The notes: generated by a model from the letters alone, not told the origin. 64,000 nt of DNA from Ferrimonas lipolytica (GCF_012295575.1 NZ_CP051180.1:2356001-2420000); one strand, 5' to 3'. Shown: positions 9,601 to 20,156, counted from the first letter of the stretch. Numbers and translations: made by a program.

Positions 9601-10283
9601 TCCCTGCCAACACCCTCGACAATCATGATGATATTGCTATCTACAGCGATGAAAGCCGCCAGCAAAGTCTATTAACGCTACAAATGCTGCGGCAACAAGT
9701 TGAGCGCATCGATAACGACAACTTTGCCCTGTCTGACTTTGTCGCGCCGCAATCTTCAGGCATAAATGACTACATGGGCGCCTTTGCGGTAACTGCAGGG
9801 ATCGGTATTGATGAACATGTACAACGATTTGAGCAAGATGGCGACGATTATAGTGCCATCATGCTTAAGGCTATTGCAGATAGATTAGCGGAAGCCTTTG
9901 CCGAACGTTTGCACGAACGAGTACGCAAAGAGTTTTGGGGCTATGACGCTGACGAGAGCCTTGATAACGACGCTTTAATCAAAGAACGTTACAAAGGTAT
10001 TCGCCCCGCCCCTGGTTACGCAGCCTGCCCAGATCACACCGAGAAAGGACTGCTGTGGCAACTATTAGAACCAACCAAACGTATCGGTCTTAATATCACC
10101 GAGAACTTCGCCATGTACCCGACAGCGGCAGTATCCGGTTGGTACTTTGCCCATCCACAATCACGCTATTTTGGTGTTACCGATATCGGTAAGGATCAGG
10201 TTGAGGATTACGCCAAACGCAAAGGGATGAGTATCGAGCAAACAGAGAAGTGGTTAGCGCCTATTTTAGGCTACGACGCATAG
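6612..10283 (+). CDS. metH: Cobalamin-dependent methionine synthase
   Basis: 1223 residues, close to E. coli MetH (1227). It transfers the methyl group of 5-methyltetrahydrofolate through cobalamin to homocysteine. All modules are present in order: the homocysteine/zinc barrel ([27 protein letters not shown]), the folate barrel ([13 protein letters not shown]), the four-helix cap, the B12-binding domain with [11 protein letters not shown] (cobalt ligand His at about residue 754), and the C-terminal reactivation domain with [13 protein letters not shown] chose ATG 6612 because AAGGA lies eight bases upstream; an in-frame ATG at 6573 has no clear site. The nearby adenosyltransferase gene makes a different cobalamin form. 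No riboswitch was seen in the leader. Confidence 0.97.
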   Translation: MTTTLKQSLAERILILDGAMGTMIQRHKLEEEDFRGERFADWPSLLKGNNDLLSLTQPQIIAQIHRDYLLAGADIIETNTFNSTTVAMADYQMEALSKEINFESAKLARQVADEVAQETGIPRYVAGTLGPTNRTCSISPDVNDPGFRNIAFDILVEAYTESTNALLNGGADIIMVETVFDTLNAKAALYAIDSVFEQRGQKWPVMISGTITDSSGRTLTGQTTEAFYNSLRHIDPISFGLNCALGPKELVPYMAELNRISECPISAHPNAGLPNEFGEYDETPAQMAQIIGQWAADGWLNIVGGCCGTTPEHISAIAAVVSKHQPRQAPKLPHHTRLAGLEPCTIEANSLFVNVGERTNVTGSARFLRLIKEGDYETALEVAKQQVENGAQIIDINMDEGMLDSEAAMVRFLNLIAAEPDISKVPIMIDSSKWSVIEAGLKCIQGKGIVNSISLKEGEQAFIEQGKLVRRYGAAAIVMAFDEQGQADTYQRKVEICTRAYRVLTEKVGLAPEDIIFDPNIFAIATGIDEHNNYAVDFIEACKTIRDTLPHARLSGGVSNVSFSFRGNNPVREAIHAVFLYHAIKNGLTMGIVNAGQLAIFDDIPKQLLERVEDVVLNRRDDATERLLAIANDYRGEGKQQADPRDAQWRSWPVNKRLEHALVKGITDFIEEDTEAARLKANIPLEVIEGPLMDGMNVVGDLFGDGRMFLPQVVKSARVMKRAVAYLNPYIEASKVKGQSNGKVLMATVKGDVHDIGKNIVGVVLQCNGYEVIDLGVMVPVEKLIEVAIAEQVDVIGMSGLITPSLDEMIHNVKAYQKAGLTIPCIIGGATTSKIHTAVKIHEHYPHGAIYVPDASRTVPVIAKLCGPDKQAFVEERYREYAALKLKRESQGRRKQLISLDAARANRNQIDWPNYVPKIPNSLGVHTLEDYPITDLLERIDWTPFFRSWGLHGKYPQIFDNTTVGGEARELFDNAQIMLTQIIEHKWLKAAAVFGLFPANTLDNHDDIAIYSDESRQQSLLTLQMLRQQVERIDNDNFALSDFVAPQSSGINDYMGAFAVTAGIGIDEHVQRFEQDGDDYSAIMLKAIADRLAEAFAERLHERVRKEFWGYDADESLDNDALIKERYKGIRPAPGYAACPDHTEKGLLWQLLEPTKRIGLNITENFAMYPTAAVSGWYFAHPQSRYFGVTDIGKDQVEDYAKRKGMSIEQTEKWLAPILGYDA

Positions 10284-10302
10284 CTAGCCTTATCTAAACT
10301 GC

Positions 10303-10474
10303 GGTCGGATACGTATGGGTAGGGGCACTCGTGAGTGACCTTAGCTAACGGCAGGTGTTACCGCTGCATTACCGGTCGGACACGTCCGACCCTACGAGTA
10401 GGGGCACTCGTGAGTGACCTTAGCTGACGGCAGCTGTTACAGAGAAATTATCGGTCGGACGCGTCCGCCCCTAC
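10303..10474. repeat. REP-like palindrome array 3 (short, 79-bp unit)
   Basis: b elements at 10319 and 10398 are exactly 79 bp apart, and a elements lie at 10374 and 10453. A degenerate a-like unit (GGTCGGATACGTATGGG) begins at 10303. The spacer TTAGCTAACGGCAGGTGTTA is that of array 4, so this is the same 79-bp unit in two copies, downstream of metH. Confidence 0.92.
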
Positions 10475-10502
10475 GGGCTATACCAATGAAGAGCCCCAAA
10501 CG

Positions 10503-10530
10503 AAAAAACCACCGCATGCGGTGGTTTTTC
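10503..10530. terminator. Bidirectional rho-independent terminator
   Basis: AAAAAACCACCGCATGCGGTGGTTTTT is a near-perfect GC-rich hairpin with T-runs on both strands. It lies between convergent metH and the DUF3010 gene, 18 bp from the latter's stop codon, and can serve both. Confidence 0.9.
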
Positions 10531-10547
10531 ATTACTGAGGCAAGCGC

Positions 10548-10991
10548 TTATGCGTCGTCTTCAGTGTAGGTTTCACGCTGACAGTAGGCGTAAGCCGCAT
10601 CAAATGCTGCCTTCTGGAACTTCTTCAATCCAAGTTCATCGAAGCTCGCCTGTACTGGGTTACGCTTGATCCACTCTTTAACTTCAGTCGGGTGTACAAC
10701 GGCAGCGTTAACACCAACCAACTGCATCGCCGCTTCCATCTTAAAACTACCACCACTGCCGGCAAACTTACCTTTTTGTGGGCGGTCGATAATCACAATC
10801 TGATCCACATGGTAATCTTCCATCAACTTACCAAAGGCAAAATGGAACTTACGGATAGCCTCAGTGCTCTCTAACTTCGGCATCGGCATTGATAGTTGGC
10901 GCATTGATGGCACCGCAAACAAGCCATCTTCCATACCCAGCAGACAAAATACCGCTTCCCCACCTTTGATCTCTACGCCAATTACTCTCAT
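10548..10991 (-). CDS. DUF3010 family protein
   Basis: 147 residues starting MRVIGVEIKGGEAVFCLLG and ending in an acidic TYTEDDA tail. The central IVIIDRPQKGKFAGSGGSFKM (IVIIDRPQKGK then FAGSGGSFKM) and the VHPTEVKEWIKRN segment are features I associate with DUF3010 proteins of Vibrio and Shewanella. The N-terminal pattern of short strands with D/E residues suggests an RNase H-like fold, but no function is established. It stands alone, convergent with metH and flanked by repeat arrays. Confidence 0.85.
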   Translation of the reverse strand: MRVIGVEIKGGEAVFCLLGMEDGLFAVPSMRQLSMPMPKLESTEAIRKFHFAFGKLMEDYHVDQIVIIDRPQKGKFAGSGGSFKMEAAMQLVGVNAAVVHPTEVKEWIKRNPVQASFDELGLKKFQKAAFDAAYAYCQRETYTEDDA

Positions 10992-11205
10992 GCCAAACCT
11001 TTCTGATAATTCATAACAATGGCGCTATTGTAGCGTGAATCAACAAACGACACCTTGGCTTTCAATGAACTTCTGCACAAAACCATCACTTTCGAGTGTA
11101 TTTGTGTGTAATTCAGGCGATTAGATCAAATGTTGGCTGTAGCCGCCACCGATATTTATACAATATCAACCACCAGCACTACTGCCACGTTACCGTTACA
11201 GTAAC

Positions 11206-12540
11206 GGTCGGACATGTCCGCCCCTACGAGTAATATTCACCTCAAACAACAAGCTGCAACATGTTCCCCGAACTTGTAGGGGCACTCGTGAGTGACCTTA
11301 GCTAACGGCAGGTGTTACCGCTGCATTACCGGTCGGACGCGTCCGCCCCTACGAGTAGGGGCACTCATGAGTGACCTTAGCTAATGGCAAATGTTACCGC
11401 TGCATTATCGGTCGGACAGGTCCGCCCCTACGAGTAGGGGCACTCATGAGCGACCTTTGGCAACAGCAGGTGTTACCGCTGCATTATCGGTCGGACAGGT
11501 CCGCCCCTACGAGTAGGGGCACTCGTGAGTGGCCTTAGGCAACGGCAGGTGTTGCCGCTGCATTAACGGTCAGACATGTCCGCCCCTACGAGTAGGGGCA
11601 CTCGTGAGTGACCTTTGGCAACGGCAGGTGTTACCGCTACATTATCGGTCGGACATGTCCGCCCCTACGGGTAGGGGCACTCGTGAGTGACCTTTGGCAA
11701 CGGCAGGTGTTGCCGCTGCATTAACGGTCGGACGCGTCCGCCCCTACGAGCAGGGTCACTCATGAGTGACCTTTGGCAACAGCAGGTGTTGCCGCTGCAT
11801 TAACGGTCGGACACGTCCGCCCCTACGAGTAGGGGCACTCGTGAGTGGCCTTAGGCAACGGCAGGTGTTGCCGCTGCATTAACGGTCAGACATGTCCGCC
11901 CCTACGGGTAGGGGCACTCGTGAGTGACCTTAGCTAATGGCAAATGTTACCGCTGCATTAACGGTCGGACACGTCCGCCCCTACGGGTAGGGGCACTCGA
12001 GAGTGACCTTAGCTAACGGCAGGTGTTACCGCTACATTAACGGTCGGACGCGTCCGCCCCTACGGGTAGGGGCACTCGAGAGTGACCTTAGCTAATGGCA
12101 AATGTTACCGCTGCATTATCGGTCGGACAGGTCCGCCCCTACGGGTAGGGGCACTCGAGAGTGACCTTAGCTAATGGCAAATGTTACCGCTGCATTATCG
12201 GTCGGACAGGTCCGCCCCTACGAGTAGGGGCACTCGTGAGTGACCTTAGCTAACGGCAGGTGTTACCGCTGCATTAACGGTCTGACACGTCCGCCCCTAC
12301 GAGTAGGGGCACTCGTGAATGACCTTAGCTAACGGCAGGTGTTACCGCTACATTAACGGTCGGACAGGTCCGCCCCTACGGGTAGGGGCACTCATGAGTG
12401 ACCGTAGCTAATGGCAGATGTTGCCACTACATTATTGGTCGGACACGTCCGCCCCTACGAGTAGGGGCACTCGTGAGTGACCGTAGCTAATGGCAGGTGT
12501 TGCCGCTAAATTAACGGTCGGACTCGTCCGCCCCTACGGG
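11206..12540. repeat. REP-like palindrome array 4 (16 units of exactly 79 bp)
   Basis: GTAGGGG starts recur at 11276, 11355, 11434 and so on every 79 bp to 12461, sixteen times. Each unit has a b element, a spacer of the type TTAGCTAACGGCAGGTGTTA-CCGCTGCATTA, and an a element. The next start would be 12540, where the ugd stop codon interrupts the period. An extra a element at 11206 is joined to the first unit by the 117-bp-type spacer, so the array is a hybrid of the two unit kinds. The middle two bases of the a stem vary among AT, GC, AC, AG and TC; b centres include AT, GT and GA. 79 is not divisible by three, so no coding role is possible. Confidence 0.96.
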
Positions 12541-13707
12541 TTAATCGCTGCCAAACAGGTCGCGGGTGTAAACCTTTGCAGCAACGTCTTTGATATCATC
12601 GGTAAGACGATTGGCCACAATCACATCAGATACTTTCTTAAACTCTTCCAGATCGTTAATAACGCGAGAGTTAAAGAATTCTGCATCTTGCAGCACCGGT
12701 TCAAACACCACGACCTCAATACCTTTGGCCTTGATTCGTTTCATCACCCCTTGGATAGACGAAGCGCGGAAGTTATCTGAGCCAGCTTTCATGATCAGGC
12801 GGTGTACCCCAACCACTTTAGGCTTGCGGGCAATAATGGCATCCGCGATAAAGTCTTTACGGGTGCGGTTGGCATCAACAATGGCCGAAATGATGTTATT
12901 CGGTACATTTTCGTAGTTGGCACGCAGTTGCTTGGTGTCTTTTGGTAAGCAATAACCACCGTAACCAAAGCTTGGGTTGTTGTAGTGGTTGCCAATACGT
13001 GGGTCGAGGCCAACGCCTTCAATGATCTGGCGCGCATTTAAGCCATGGGCTTCAGCGTAGCTATCAAGCTCATTAAAATAAGCTACCCGCAGCGCTAAAA
13101 AGGTATTGGAGAACAACTTAACCGCTTCTGCCTCAGTCGAGTCGGTAAACAGCACCTCAATCTCTTCTTTTACAGCACCTTCAACCAGTAAATTAGCGAA
13201 TACTTCAGCTCGCTCAGAACGCTCACCAACAATAATACGTGATGGATAGAGGTTGTCGTACAACGCTTTGCCTTCACGCAGAAACTCTGGCGAGAAGATC
13301 AGGTTGTCGCAGTTAAAGCGAGCCTTAGCTTCAGCGGTGTAACCCACAGGTACAGTAGATTTAATTATCATCACTGCATCTGGGTTGATCGCCATAACGT
13401 CTTTTATTACCGCTTCAACCGAATTGGTGTTGAAGTAGTTAGTTTGCGGATCGTAATCGGTAGGGGTAGCAATTACCACGTAGTCGGCATCAGCATACGC
13501 TTGTTGCTTATCTAAGGTAGCAGTGAAGTTGAGGGCTTTATTAGCCAAAAAATCTTCAATTTCTGCATCAACAATTGGCGATTTTTTGTTGTTTAACAGC
13601 TCAACTTTTTCCGCCACAATATCGATTGCAACAACTTGATGTTGCTGCGACAACAGCATGGCATTGGATAGGCCTACATAGCCCGTGCCGGCGATGGCAA
13701 TTTTCAT
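12541..13707 (-). CDS. ugd: UDP-glucose 6-dehydrogenase
   Basis: 388 residues, the same length as E. coli Ugd. It oxidises UDP-glucose to UDP-glucuronate with two NAD+, supplying capsule and exopolysaccharide precursors. The N-terminal Rossmann motif GTGYVGL is at residues 7-13 and the catalytic cysteine is C253 in [14 protein letters not shown]. The central dimerisation helix and a C-terminal UDP-binding domain follow. No terminator lies between its stop codon and array 4; the TAA directly adjoins the last repeat. It may serve the polysaccharide system hinted at by the gene at position 1. Confidence 0.96.
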   Translation of the reverse strand: MKIAIAGTGYVGLSNAMLLSQQHQVVAIDIVAEKVELLNNKKSPIVDAEIEDFLANKALNFTATLDKQQAYADADYVVIATPTDYDPQTNYFNTNSVEAVIKDVMAINPDAVMIIKSTVPVGYTAEAKARFNCDNLIFSPEFLREGKALYDNLYPSRIIVGERSERAEVFANLLVEGAVKEEIEVLFTDSTEAEAVKLFSNTFLALRVAYFNELDSYAEAHGLNARQIIEGVGLDPRIGNHYNNPSFGYGGYCLPKDTKQLRANYENVPNNIISAIVDANRTRKDFIADAIIARKPKVVGVHRLIMKAGSDNFRASSIQGVMKRIKAKGIEVVVFEPVLQDAEFFNSRVINDLEEFKKVSDVIVANRLTDDIKDVAAKVYTRDLFGSD

Positions 13708-13743
13708 ATCAATCCTAAACGCTTTGATAACTAGAAGCAGAAC

Positions 13744-13772
13744 AAAAAGGTAGCAGAAAAACCGCTACCTTT
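13744..13772 (-). terminator. Terminator of the chemotaxis operon
   Basis: AAAAGGTAGC at 13744-13753 pairs with GCTACCTTTT at 13763-13772, with a T-run on the minus strand. It lies 31 bp after the DUF2802 stop codon, just ahead of ugd on the same strand. Confidence 0.88.
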
Positions 13773-13803
13773 TATTACAATATTGAATTGCATTAATTTT
13801 GGA

Positions 13804-14217
13804 TTACTGGCCGCGCCGATGCAAGGTTACCAGCAGTTGAGCTTCCGCTTTCGGGAGCTCGCACTCCTTCATAATCTCTTCAACGTCAGCCCCAAGCTCT
13901 ACCATCTTCATGCCACGGTTATACAGCTTGGCATCGGGGTCAGTCTGTATTACTTCGTCTTGGCGAGCTTGCAGGTGCGATTGCAACTGCTCCAACTCCT
14001 TCACTCGCTTGCCAACCCCAAGTGCGCCATTGCGCACTTCAGCCAACTCACGTTGTAATGCTTCGTTATTGGTTTCGGCCGCTTTTAATAGCAGTTTCAC
14101 CGCTTCGACTTTACGGTCTACTTGGGTCATGCATTTACGAACCCAAAACACCAAGCTGGCACAGACGATGGCCATCACCACCGCCGCCACGAGTGCTATT
14201 GCTAATAGGTCATTCAC
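13804..14217 (-). CDS. DUF2802 membrane-anchored coiled-coil protein of the chemotaxis cluster
   Basis: 137 residues. An N-terminal hydrophobic helix (LLAIALVAAVVMAIVCASLVF, shown in parts: LLAIALVAAVV and MAIVCASLVF) is followed by a coiled coil (about residues 40-85) and a conserved C-terminal helix-turn-helix-like segment ELPKAEAQLLVTLHRRGQ. DUF2802 genes commonly close the cheW end of polar flagellar clusters in Vibrio and Shewanella; the role is unknown. I prefer GTG 14217, whose GTGA overlaps the cheW TGA stop, over the ATG at 14238 inside cheW. Confidence 0.85.
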   Translation of the reverse strand: MNDLLAIALVAAVVMAIVCASLVFWVRKCMTQVDRKVEAVKLLLKAAETNNEALQRELAEVRNGALGVGKRVKELEQLQSHLQARQDEVIQTDPDAKLYNRGMKMVELGADVEEIMKECELPKAEAQLLVTLHRRGQ

Positions 14218-14705
14218 AAAGTCGCCATCTCCGTCCATTCGTCATTGCTCAGCAACTTCTCCAGATCCACCAAGATCAACAAACGGTCGTCACGATGTGA
14301 TACCCCTTGAATAAACTTGGCGCTCTCTTCATTACCGACGTTAGGCGCGGTATCGATCTCGGAGCTGTTGAGGTAAACCACCTCTGCCACCGAATCGACT
14401 TGAATCCCCACAACCTGATCTTCCGCTTCAATAATGACGATACGGGTATTGTCGGTGATCTCTCCAGGCATCAAACCAAACCGAGCCCGAGTATCGATAA
14501 CCGTAACCACGTTACCACGGAGGTTGATGATACCCAGAACGTACGACGGAGCGCCTGGTACCGGTGCAATGTCTGAATAACGGAGCACCTCACGCACCTG
14601 CATTACATTGATGCCATAAGTTTCTTGTTCCAGTTGGAAGGTAACCCACTGCACCACTTCGTCGTTCTTATCGTTATTTGTTGCAATCTGTTGTTGCATG
14701 CTCAT
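14214..14705 (-). CDS. cheW: Chemotaxis coupling protein CheW
   Basis: 163 residues, a single CheW domain. It links methyl-accepting receptors to CheA in polar arrays. Diagnostic segments are VQWVTFQLEQETYGINV, VREVLRY, PSYVLGIINLRGNVV and the D-T-R strand VIDTRARFG. It is three bases from parP upstream and overlaps the DUF2802 gene by four bases, so it is within one operon. Confidence 0.96.
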   Translation of the reverse strand: MSMQQQIATNNDKNDEVVQWVTFQLEQETYGINVMQVREVLRYSDIAPVPGAPSYVLGIINLRGNVVTVIDTRARFGLMPGEITDNTRIVIIEAEDQVVGIQVDSVAEVVYLNSSEIDTAPNVGNEESAKFIQGVSHRDDRLLILVDLEKLLSNDEWTEMATL

Positions 14706-14708
14706 CAG

Positions 14709-15531
<823 letters not shown>

Positions 15532-15560
<29 letters not shown>

Positions 15561-16335
15561 CGTTCTGACCTCGTTCTAATAAGCCTTCAAGCAGTTCATT
15601 ATATGCATTGATGCCACGACTGCGGCCGGCAAATTGTGGGCCGGGCAAGTGCGCTAAACTGGCGTCTCGCAAGCGGGTATCGACTGGGATCACCGAATGC
15701 CACAACCGCTCTGGGTAACTACGAGCTAACTCAGATAGCGCCAGTAATGATGCCTTGGTACGGCGATCAAACATGGTAGGCACAATGGTGTAGGGTGGAA
15801 TCGCTTTGCCTGATTTTCCCATTCGCTCAAGGGTGCCAACCATCCGCCCTAATCCTTTCAGCGCTAGGTATTCTGTTTGTACTGGCACAATCACATGCTG
15901 ACAGCAGGCTAAGGCATTGATCATCAACACTCCAAGCACCGGCGGGCAATCAATAATAATGGCGTCATAACGGCATTTTAGTGACTCAATCACTCGGCTA
16001 AGTACAAAGCCCATGCCGGGCTTGTTACCAAGGCTACGATCCAGAGTAGCCAGTGCAGAAGAGGCTGGCATAAGGTGCAGCCGTTCTACCTTCGTTGGCA
16101 CAATGACCGATTGGCACAGTTTGGTAGAGATCGCTTGGTGATGATAAAAAAGATCATACAGTGAGCGCGGCAACTCCTCTGGATCTAGGCCGAGGTAATA
16201 GCCGAGGGACCCCTGCGGATCGGTGTCGATCATCAACACTCGCTTGCCTTGTTGCACCAGTAAACCAGCCAAGCTCACCACTGTGGTGGTTTTACCTACC
16301 CCACCCTTTTGGTTTACTACCGTCCACACTTGCAT
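15532..16335 (-). CDS. parC: ParA-like ATPase ParC (polar localisation of chemosensory arrays)
   Basis: 267 residues. The deviant Walker [10 protein letters not shown] is at residues 10-18, followed by Walker A' ([16 protein letters not shown]) and Walker B ([11 protein letters not shown]). It belongs to the ParA/MinD family. In vibrios the ParA-like protein encoded between cheB and cheW places chemotaxis arrays at the cell pole and passes them to daughter cells through ParP. It is distinct from the FlhG MinD-type ATPase also encoded here. The gene overlaps parP and starts two bases after the small membrane protein gene. The symbol parC here is the array-localisation gene, not topoisomerase IV. 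Confidence 0.88.
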
Positions 16336-16337
16336 GG

Positions 16338-16685
16338 TTATTGTGGTGCCACTATCTGAATACCACCGTCAACCTGTTGCATCACCGCCAAGCCTTGCTC
16401 GGTGCGTTCAATCTGGACAGGGTTGCCATGCAAGCGAAGCTGCGTTAGCTGATGCTGTAACACCTGCTTTTGCGCCAACAATGATTCTGCCTTAGCCACC
16501 AGCTGCCGTTGCTGCTGTTGTTGTTGTTCGAGCTGTTGCGACAGACTACTGTTGTGCTGCTGCAACTCTTGCGCATACAGATGCTTATCTACCGCCCATA
16601 CCATGGTTAGTAAGGTCACTATGCTCAAGCCAGCCGTTAGCAACGGCAGCCATTGGGTCGTCCAATTAGTGTGTGTGGCTTTCAC
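16338..16685 (-). CDS. Small single-pass membrane protein with Gln-rich coiled coil
   Basis: 115 residues from a GTG start that overlaps the end of cheB by 20 bases. One transmembrane helix (about residues 12-31, [20 protein letters not shown]) is followed by a Gln-rich coiled coil (about 37-80) and a short C-terminal segment. The upstream open frame back to 16844 is only the shadow of cheB. Genes of this shape occur between cheB and parC in related clusters, but I know of no function. An inner-membrane scaffold for the chemotaxis pole is a guess. Confidence 0.75.
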   Translation of the reverse strand: MKATHTNWTTQWLPLLTAGLSIVTLLTMVWAVDKHLYAQELQQHNSSLSQQLEQQQQQQRQLVAKAESLLAQKQVLQHQLTQLRLHGNPVQIERTEQGLAVMQQVDGGIQIVAPQ

Positions 16686-17808
16686 GCAAAATACTCCCAG
16701 ACATTTTATCCAGTGGTATCGAATGGCTCGAAATACCAGCGGCAGAGACCGCCTGCGGCATCCCATAAACCACACAGCTAGCCGCGTCTTGCGCCCAGAT
16801 GGTGGCGCCATGGCGCTGCAGCAACCGACAGCCTTCACGGCCATCAGCCCCCATGCCAGTTAAGATCACCGCCAGCACGTCGCCGCCAAAGATGCGGCTG
16901 CTGCTGCCGAAGGTAATATCAACCGATGGTTTGTAGTTGATTTGTTCATCCCCTTCGCGGATAACAATACGCGTCGCAGCCGCATTGCCTTCCAGCAACA
17001 TCTGCTTGCCGCCGGGCGCTAAGTAAGCGTGCCCAGGCCGTAACCTGTCACCAGTCTCGGCTTCTTTAACGCTAATTTGACACAACCCATCCAACCGGCG
17101 GGCAAAGGCTGGAGTAAAGGCCGCAGGCATATGCTGCACTAATAAAATGGGTAACGGATAGTTCGCCGGCAACTGCGTTAAGATCTTTTGTAGTGCCACG
17201 GGCCCACCGGTAGAGGTGCCAATAAGCAGCGCCTTATAGCGCTTGCCGCTGGCGCGTCCAGGTAGATTCACTTTACCGCATTCGGGAGTGTCGCTAACGC
17301 CTGCATGAGCTCTGGAGGCTGATATTGCTGCAGTTGTGTTTACCCGAGTCGTTGTTTGCACGCCAGCAGTAGTGCTAGCCCCAGTTCTAATCGCTACGTT
17401 AGGAGCTAGCCGGCGCTTACACAGCGACTTAACTCGTTGCTGCAGCAGATGTGCAGCCTGCTGATGATCGTTGGCTATCTCTTCAAACCGTTTCGGGAGA
17501 AAGTCCGCCGCGCCAGCCTCAAGTGCATCTAAGGTGGCTCGCGCCCCTTGGTAGGTTAACGATGAAAACATCAATACTGGTGTCGGGAGCTCGGCGTTAA
17601 TCAACCGCACAGCCGTGATCCCATCCATAATCGGCATCTCAATGTCCATGGTGATGACATCGGGCCGATGAGTGCGTACCTTCTCTATCGCGTCACGGCC
17701 ATTGGTGGCAGTGGCGATAACCTCAAGCTGGGGATCTTTATTCAAAATCTCCGCCACGCGGCGGCGGAAGAAACTTGAATCATCCACCACTAATACCTTT
17801 ATCGCCAT
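16666..17808 (-). CDS. cheB: Protein-glutamate methylesterase/glutaminase CheB
   Basis: 380 residues. An N-terminal receiver domain has D9/D10 and the phosphoacceptor D55 (VITMDIEMP). The C-terminal methylesterase domain has the catalytic serine in [11 protein letters not shown], the histidine in [10 protein letters not shown] and the aspartate in [10 protein letters not shown]. It removes methyl groups from chemoreceptors for adaptation. The linker (about 135-190) is Thr/Ala-rich. I chose ATG 17808; a TTG four codons earlier sits too close to the AAGGA to be used. No cheR lies in the window. Confidence 0.95.
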   Translation of the reverse strand: MAIKVLVVDDSSFFRRRVAEILNKDPQLEVIATATNGRDAIEKVRTHRPDVITMDIEMPIMDGITAVRLINAELPTPVLMFSSLTYQGARATLDALEAGAADFLPKRFEEIANDHQQAAHLLQQRVKSLCKRRLAPNVAIRTGASTTAGVQTTTRVNTTAAISASRAHAGVSDTPECGKVNLPGRASGKRYKALLIGTSTGGPVALQKILTQLPANYPLPILLVQHMPAAFTPAFARRLDGLCQISVKEAETGDRLRPGHAYLAPGGKQMLLEGNAAATRIVIREGDEQINYKPSVDITFGSSSRIFGGDVLAVILTGMGADGREGCRLLQRHGATIWAQDAASCVVYGMPQAVSAAGISSHSIPLDKMSGSILRESHTH

Positions 17809-17837
17809 CCTGTTACTCAATCCTTGTTAACTTACGC

Positions 17838-20156
17838 TTAGCGTCGCCGAGCGTAATGTTTCAACATGCCCGGTACATCTAAGATCAGCGCAATGCCGCC
17901 GTTAGAAGTAATGGTCGAGCCAGCCATCCCTGGTACGTTTTGTAACATTGTGCCTAGTGGCTTAATCACCACTTCTTCTTGTCCTATTAACGCATCCACC
18001 ACAAAGCCGACTAAAGTCGTACCAATGTGCACAATCACCACATGGCCATTGCCGATACGTTCTTCTCGGCCTGGGCCTTTACACAACCACTTATCCAAAT
18101 AGAACAGCGGTATCGCTCGCTCGCGCACGGTAATAGAGAGTTGCCCATCCACCACGTTGGTGTTAGCCAGTTCCATATGGAAGATCTCTGAAACGCAAGA
18201 CAGTGGTAACGCGAACACCTGCTCAGAAACCCGTACCATCAGCGTTGGCATAATCGCCAACGTCAACGGTACCTTAATCTCAACCAAGGTGCCGATACCG
18301 GGGGCCGAGTCCACTTCAACCGAGCCATTTAGCTGGGTAATGCGAGTTTTCACCACATCCATGCCAACACCACGGCCAGAAATATCGCTAATCTCTTGTT
18401 TGGTCGAGAAACCAGGGGCAAAGATAAGGTTATAGGCGTCTTTATCGGACATCCGATTAGCAGCATCGGTATCCAGCACACCGCGGTCGATGGCAATCTG
18501 CTTCAGCTTGTTGGCATTCATACCGCCGCCATCATCGCGAATGCACAGCAGGATATGATCTCCCTCCTGCGCCGCAGACAGCAAAATGGTGCCTTGGCGT
18601 GTCTTACCTGCGGCCTCACGCTCATTAGGCATCTCGATGCCGTGATCAATCGAGTTACGCACCAAGTGCACCAACGGATCCGCCAGTGCTTCCACTAGGT
18701 TCTTATCCAGATCGGTCTCTTCACCTTCCAGCTCTAACACAATCTCTTTCTTTAGCGAGCGCGCTAAATCGCGCACCACTCGAGGGAAACGGCCAAACAC
18801 CTTTTTAATTGGCTGCATACGGGTTTTCATCACCCCGCCTTGCAGATCGCCGGTAACCATGTCCAAGCTGGCAAGTGCCTTGGACATCTCTTCGTCATCA
18901 CGTTCAACCCCTAGGGTTAGCAAGCGATTTCGCACCAGCACCAACTCGCCGACCATATTCATGATCTCATCAAGGCGAGCGGTATCAACCCGAACGGTGG
19001 TTTCAGCTTGGGGCATATTAGACGCGGGCTTCTTGGCGGCAGGAGCCACTTTGGTGGTTGTTATAGGGCTTGCTGCAGCAATTTTTTCAGCGGTTGACGC
19101 CGCACTGGCTAACGACGCAGAAACGCCTTGCTCAGGCTTAGGCGATGGCATTGCTGACGCTTGTGGCGTCGTTACCTTTGGCACTGATGGTGTCTCTGGT
19201 GTTGGCGCATCGTCAGCCCCGTGAAGGTTATCCAACAACTGCTCAAACTCATCGTCGTCAATTAGCTCACTGCTTGGGGAATCGGCATTGCCACTAATAT
19301 CAGGGTCGACGCTGAATTGCCCTTTACCGTGCAACTCATCGAGCAGTGACTCAAACTCATCATCACTGATATCGTCGCTTGACGTAGCCCCCGTTTCCTC
19401 GGTTGCTACGGTACCAAACTGATCTTTGCCATGCAGTTCATCGAGCAATGACTCGAACTCATCTGCCTTGATATCAATATCGCTATTAGCAGTAATTGTG
19501 GTTGCGTTAGAATCGGGCGCTTGGAATTGACCTTTACCGTGCAGACTATCAAGCAACGATTCAAATTCGTCGTCGCTGATGTCATCGTTATCACTTTGAC
19601 TGTCTCCACCTAGGGCACTGAGCATATGCTGATATTCTTCGCTATTGAGGCTATCAATATCGCTGCCGTTAGATGCCGTTGGTGGCTCAGGTGACGTTGG
19701 TATTTGCTCGTTCTCAATCGCTGTAGCTATCATGGCTTCAGGGGTAGCAGGTGTCGCACCAATGGGCTCGCCCGCGGCGATACGGGCCATTAAACCGACA
19801 AGCTCTTGGTTTGCTAAGTTCGGCTCCTGCCCACTTTGAATGCAAATAAACATATCGTTTACTTCATCCAACGCCTGCAACACCACATCCATCAGTTCAG
19901 AGCTTACCGCTAACTGGCCGTTACGTAACAAATCAAACAAGTTTTCGGCACCGTGGCAGGTATCCACCATTGGGTTCAGGCTTAAAAAGCCTGCCCCCCC
20001 CTTCACGGTGTGAAAGCCACGAAAAATCGCATTAAGCAGATCCTTGTCAGTGGGGTTTTGCTCCAACTCCACTAACTGTGCTTGCAACTGTTCGATGATC
20101 TCTCCGGCTTCTACCAGAAAGTCTTGTAAAATTTCATCATCAAAGTCGAGCGCCAT
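17838..20156 (-). CDS. cheA: Chemotaxis histidine kinase CheA
   Basis: 772 residues. The Hpt domain carries H49 in FRGFHTVKGGAGFL. A long acidic linker (about 130-370) follows with four copies of a motif like DEFESLLDxLHGKxQF, then the dimerisation domain (TTVRVDTARLDEIMNMVGEL), the ATPase core (HLVRNSIDHGIE, GRGVGMDVV) and a C-terminal CheW-like domain. It phosphorylates CheY and CheB in response to receptors. A classical CheY-binding P2 domain is not obvious where the repeats lie; in vibrios the corresponding region binds ParP. The gene follows cheZ with a short gap. Confidence 0.96.
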   Translation of the reverse strand: MALDFDDEILQDFLVEAGEIIEQLQAQLVELEQNPTDKDLLNAIFRGFHTVKGGAGFLSLNPMVDTCHGAENLFDLLRNGQLAVSSELMDVVLQALDEVNDMFICIQSGQEPNLANQELVGLMARIAAGEPIGATPATPEAMIATAIENEQIPTSPEPPTASNGSDIDSLNSEEYQHMLSALGGDSQSDNDDISDDEFESLLDSLHGKGQFQAPDSNATTITANSDIDIKADEFESLLDELHGKDQFGTVATEETGATSSDDISDDEFESLLDELHGKGQFSVDPDISGNADSPSSELIDDDEFEQLLDNLHGADDAPTPETPSVPKVTTPQASAMPSPKPEQGVSASLASAASTAEKIAAASPITTTKVAPAAKKPASNMPQAETTVRVDTARLDEIMNMVGELVLVRNRLLTLGVERDDEEMSKALASLDMVTGDLQGGVMKTRMQPIKKVFGRFPRVVRDLARSLKKEIVLELEGEETDLDKNLVEALADPLVHLVRNSIDHGIEMPNEREAAGKTRQGTILLSAAQEGDHILLCIRDDGGGMNANKLKQIAIDRGVLDTDAANRMSDKDAYNLIFAPGFSTKQEISDISGRGVGMDVVKTRITQLNGSVEVDSAPGIGTLVEIKVPLTLAIMPTLMVRVSEQVFALPLSCVSEIFHMELANTNVVDGQLSITVRERAIPLFYLDKWLCKGPGREERIGNGHVVIVHIGTTLVGFVVDALIGQEEVVIKPLGTMLQNVPGMAGSTITSNGGIALILDVPGMLKHYARRR

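Noticed and set aside
11206-12540. CRISPR array
   Set aside because: The regular 79-bp spacing suggests it, but the spacers are nearly identical, the repeats are inverted pairs of palindromes, and no cas genes are present.
16686-16844. N-terminal extension of the small membrane protein
   Set aside because: It lies wholly within cheB in another frame; the GTG at 16685 gives a coherent protein with an N-terminal membrane helix.
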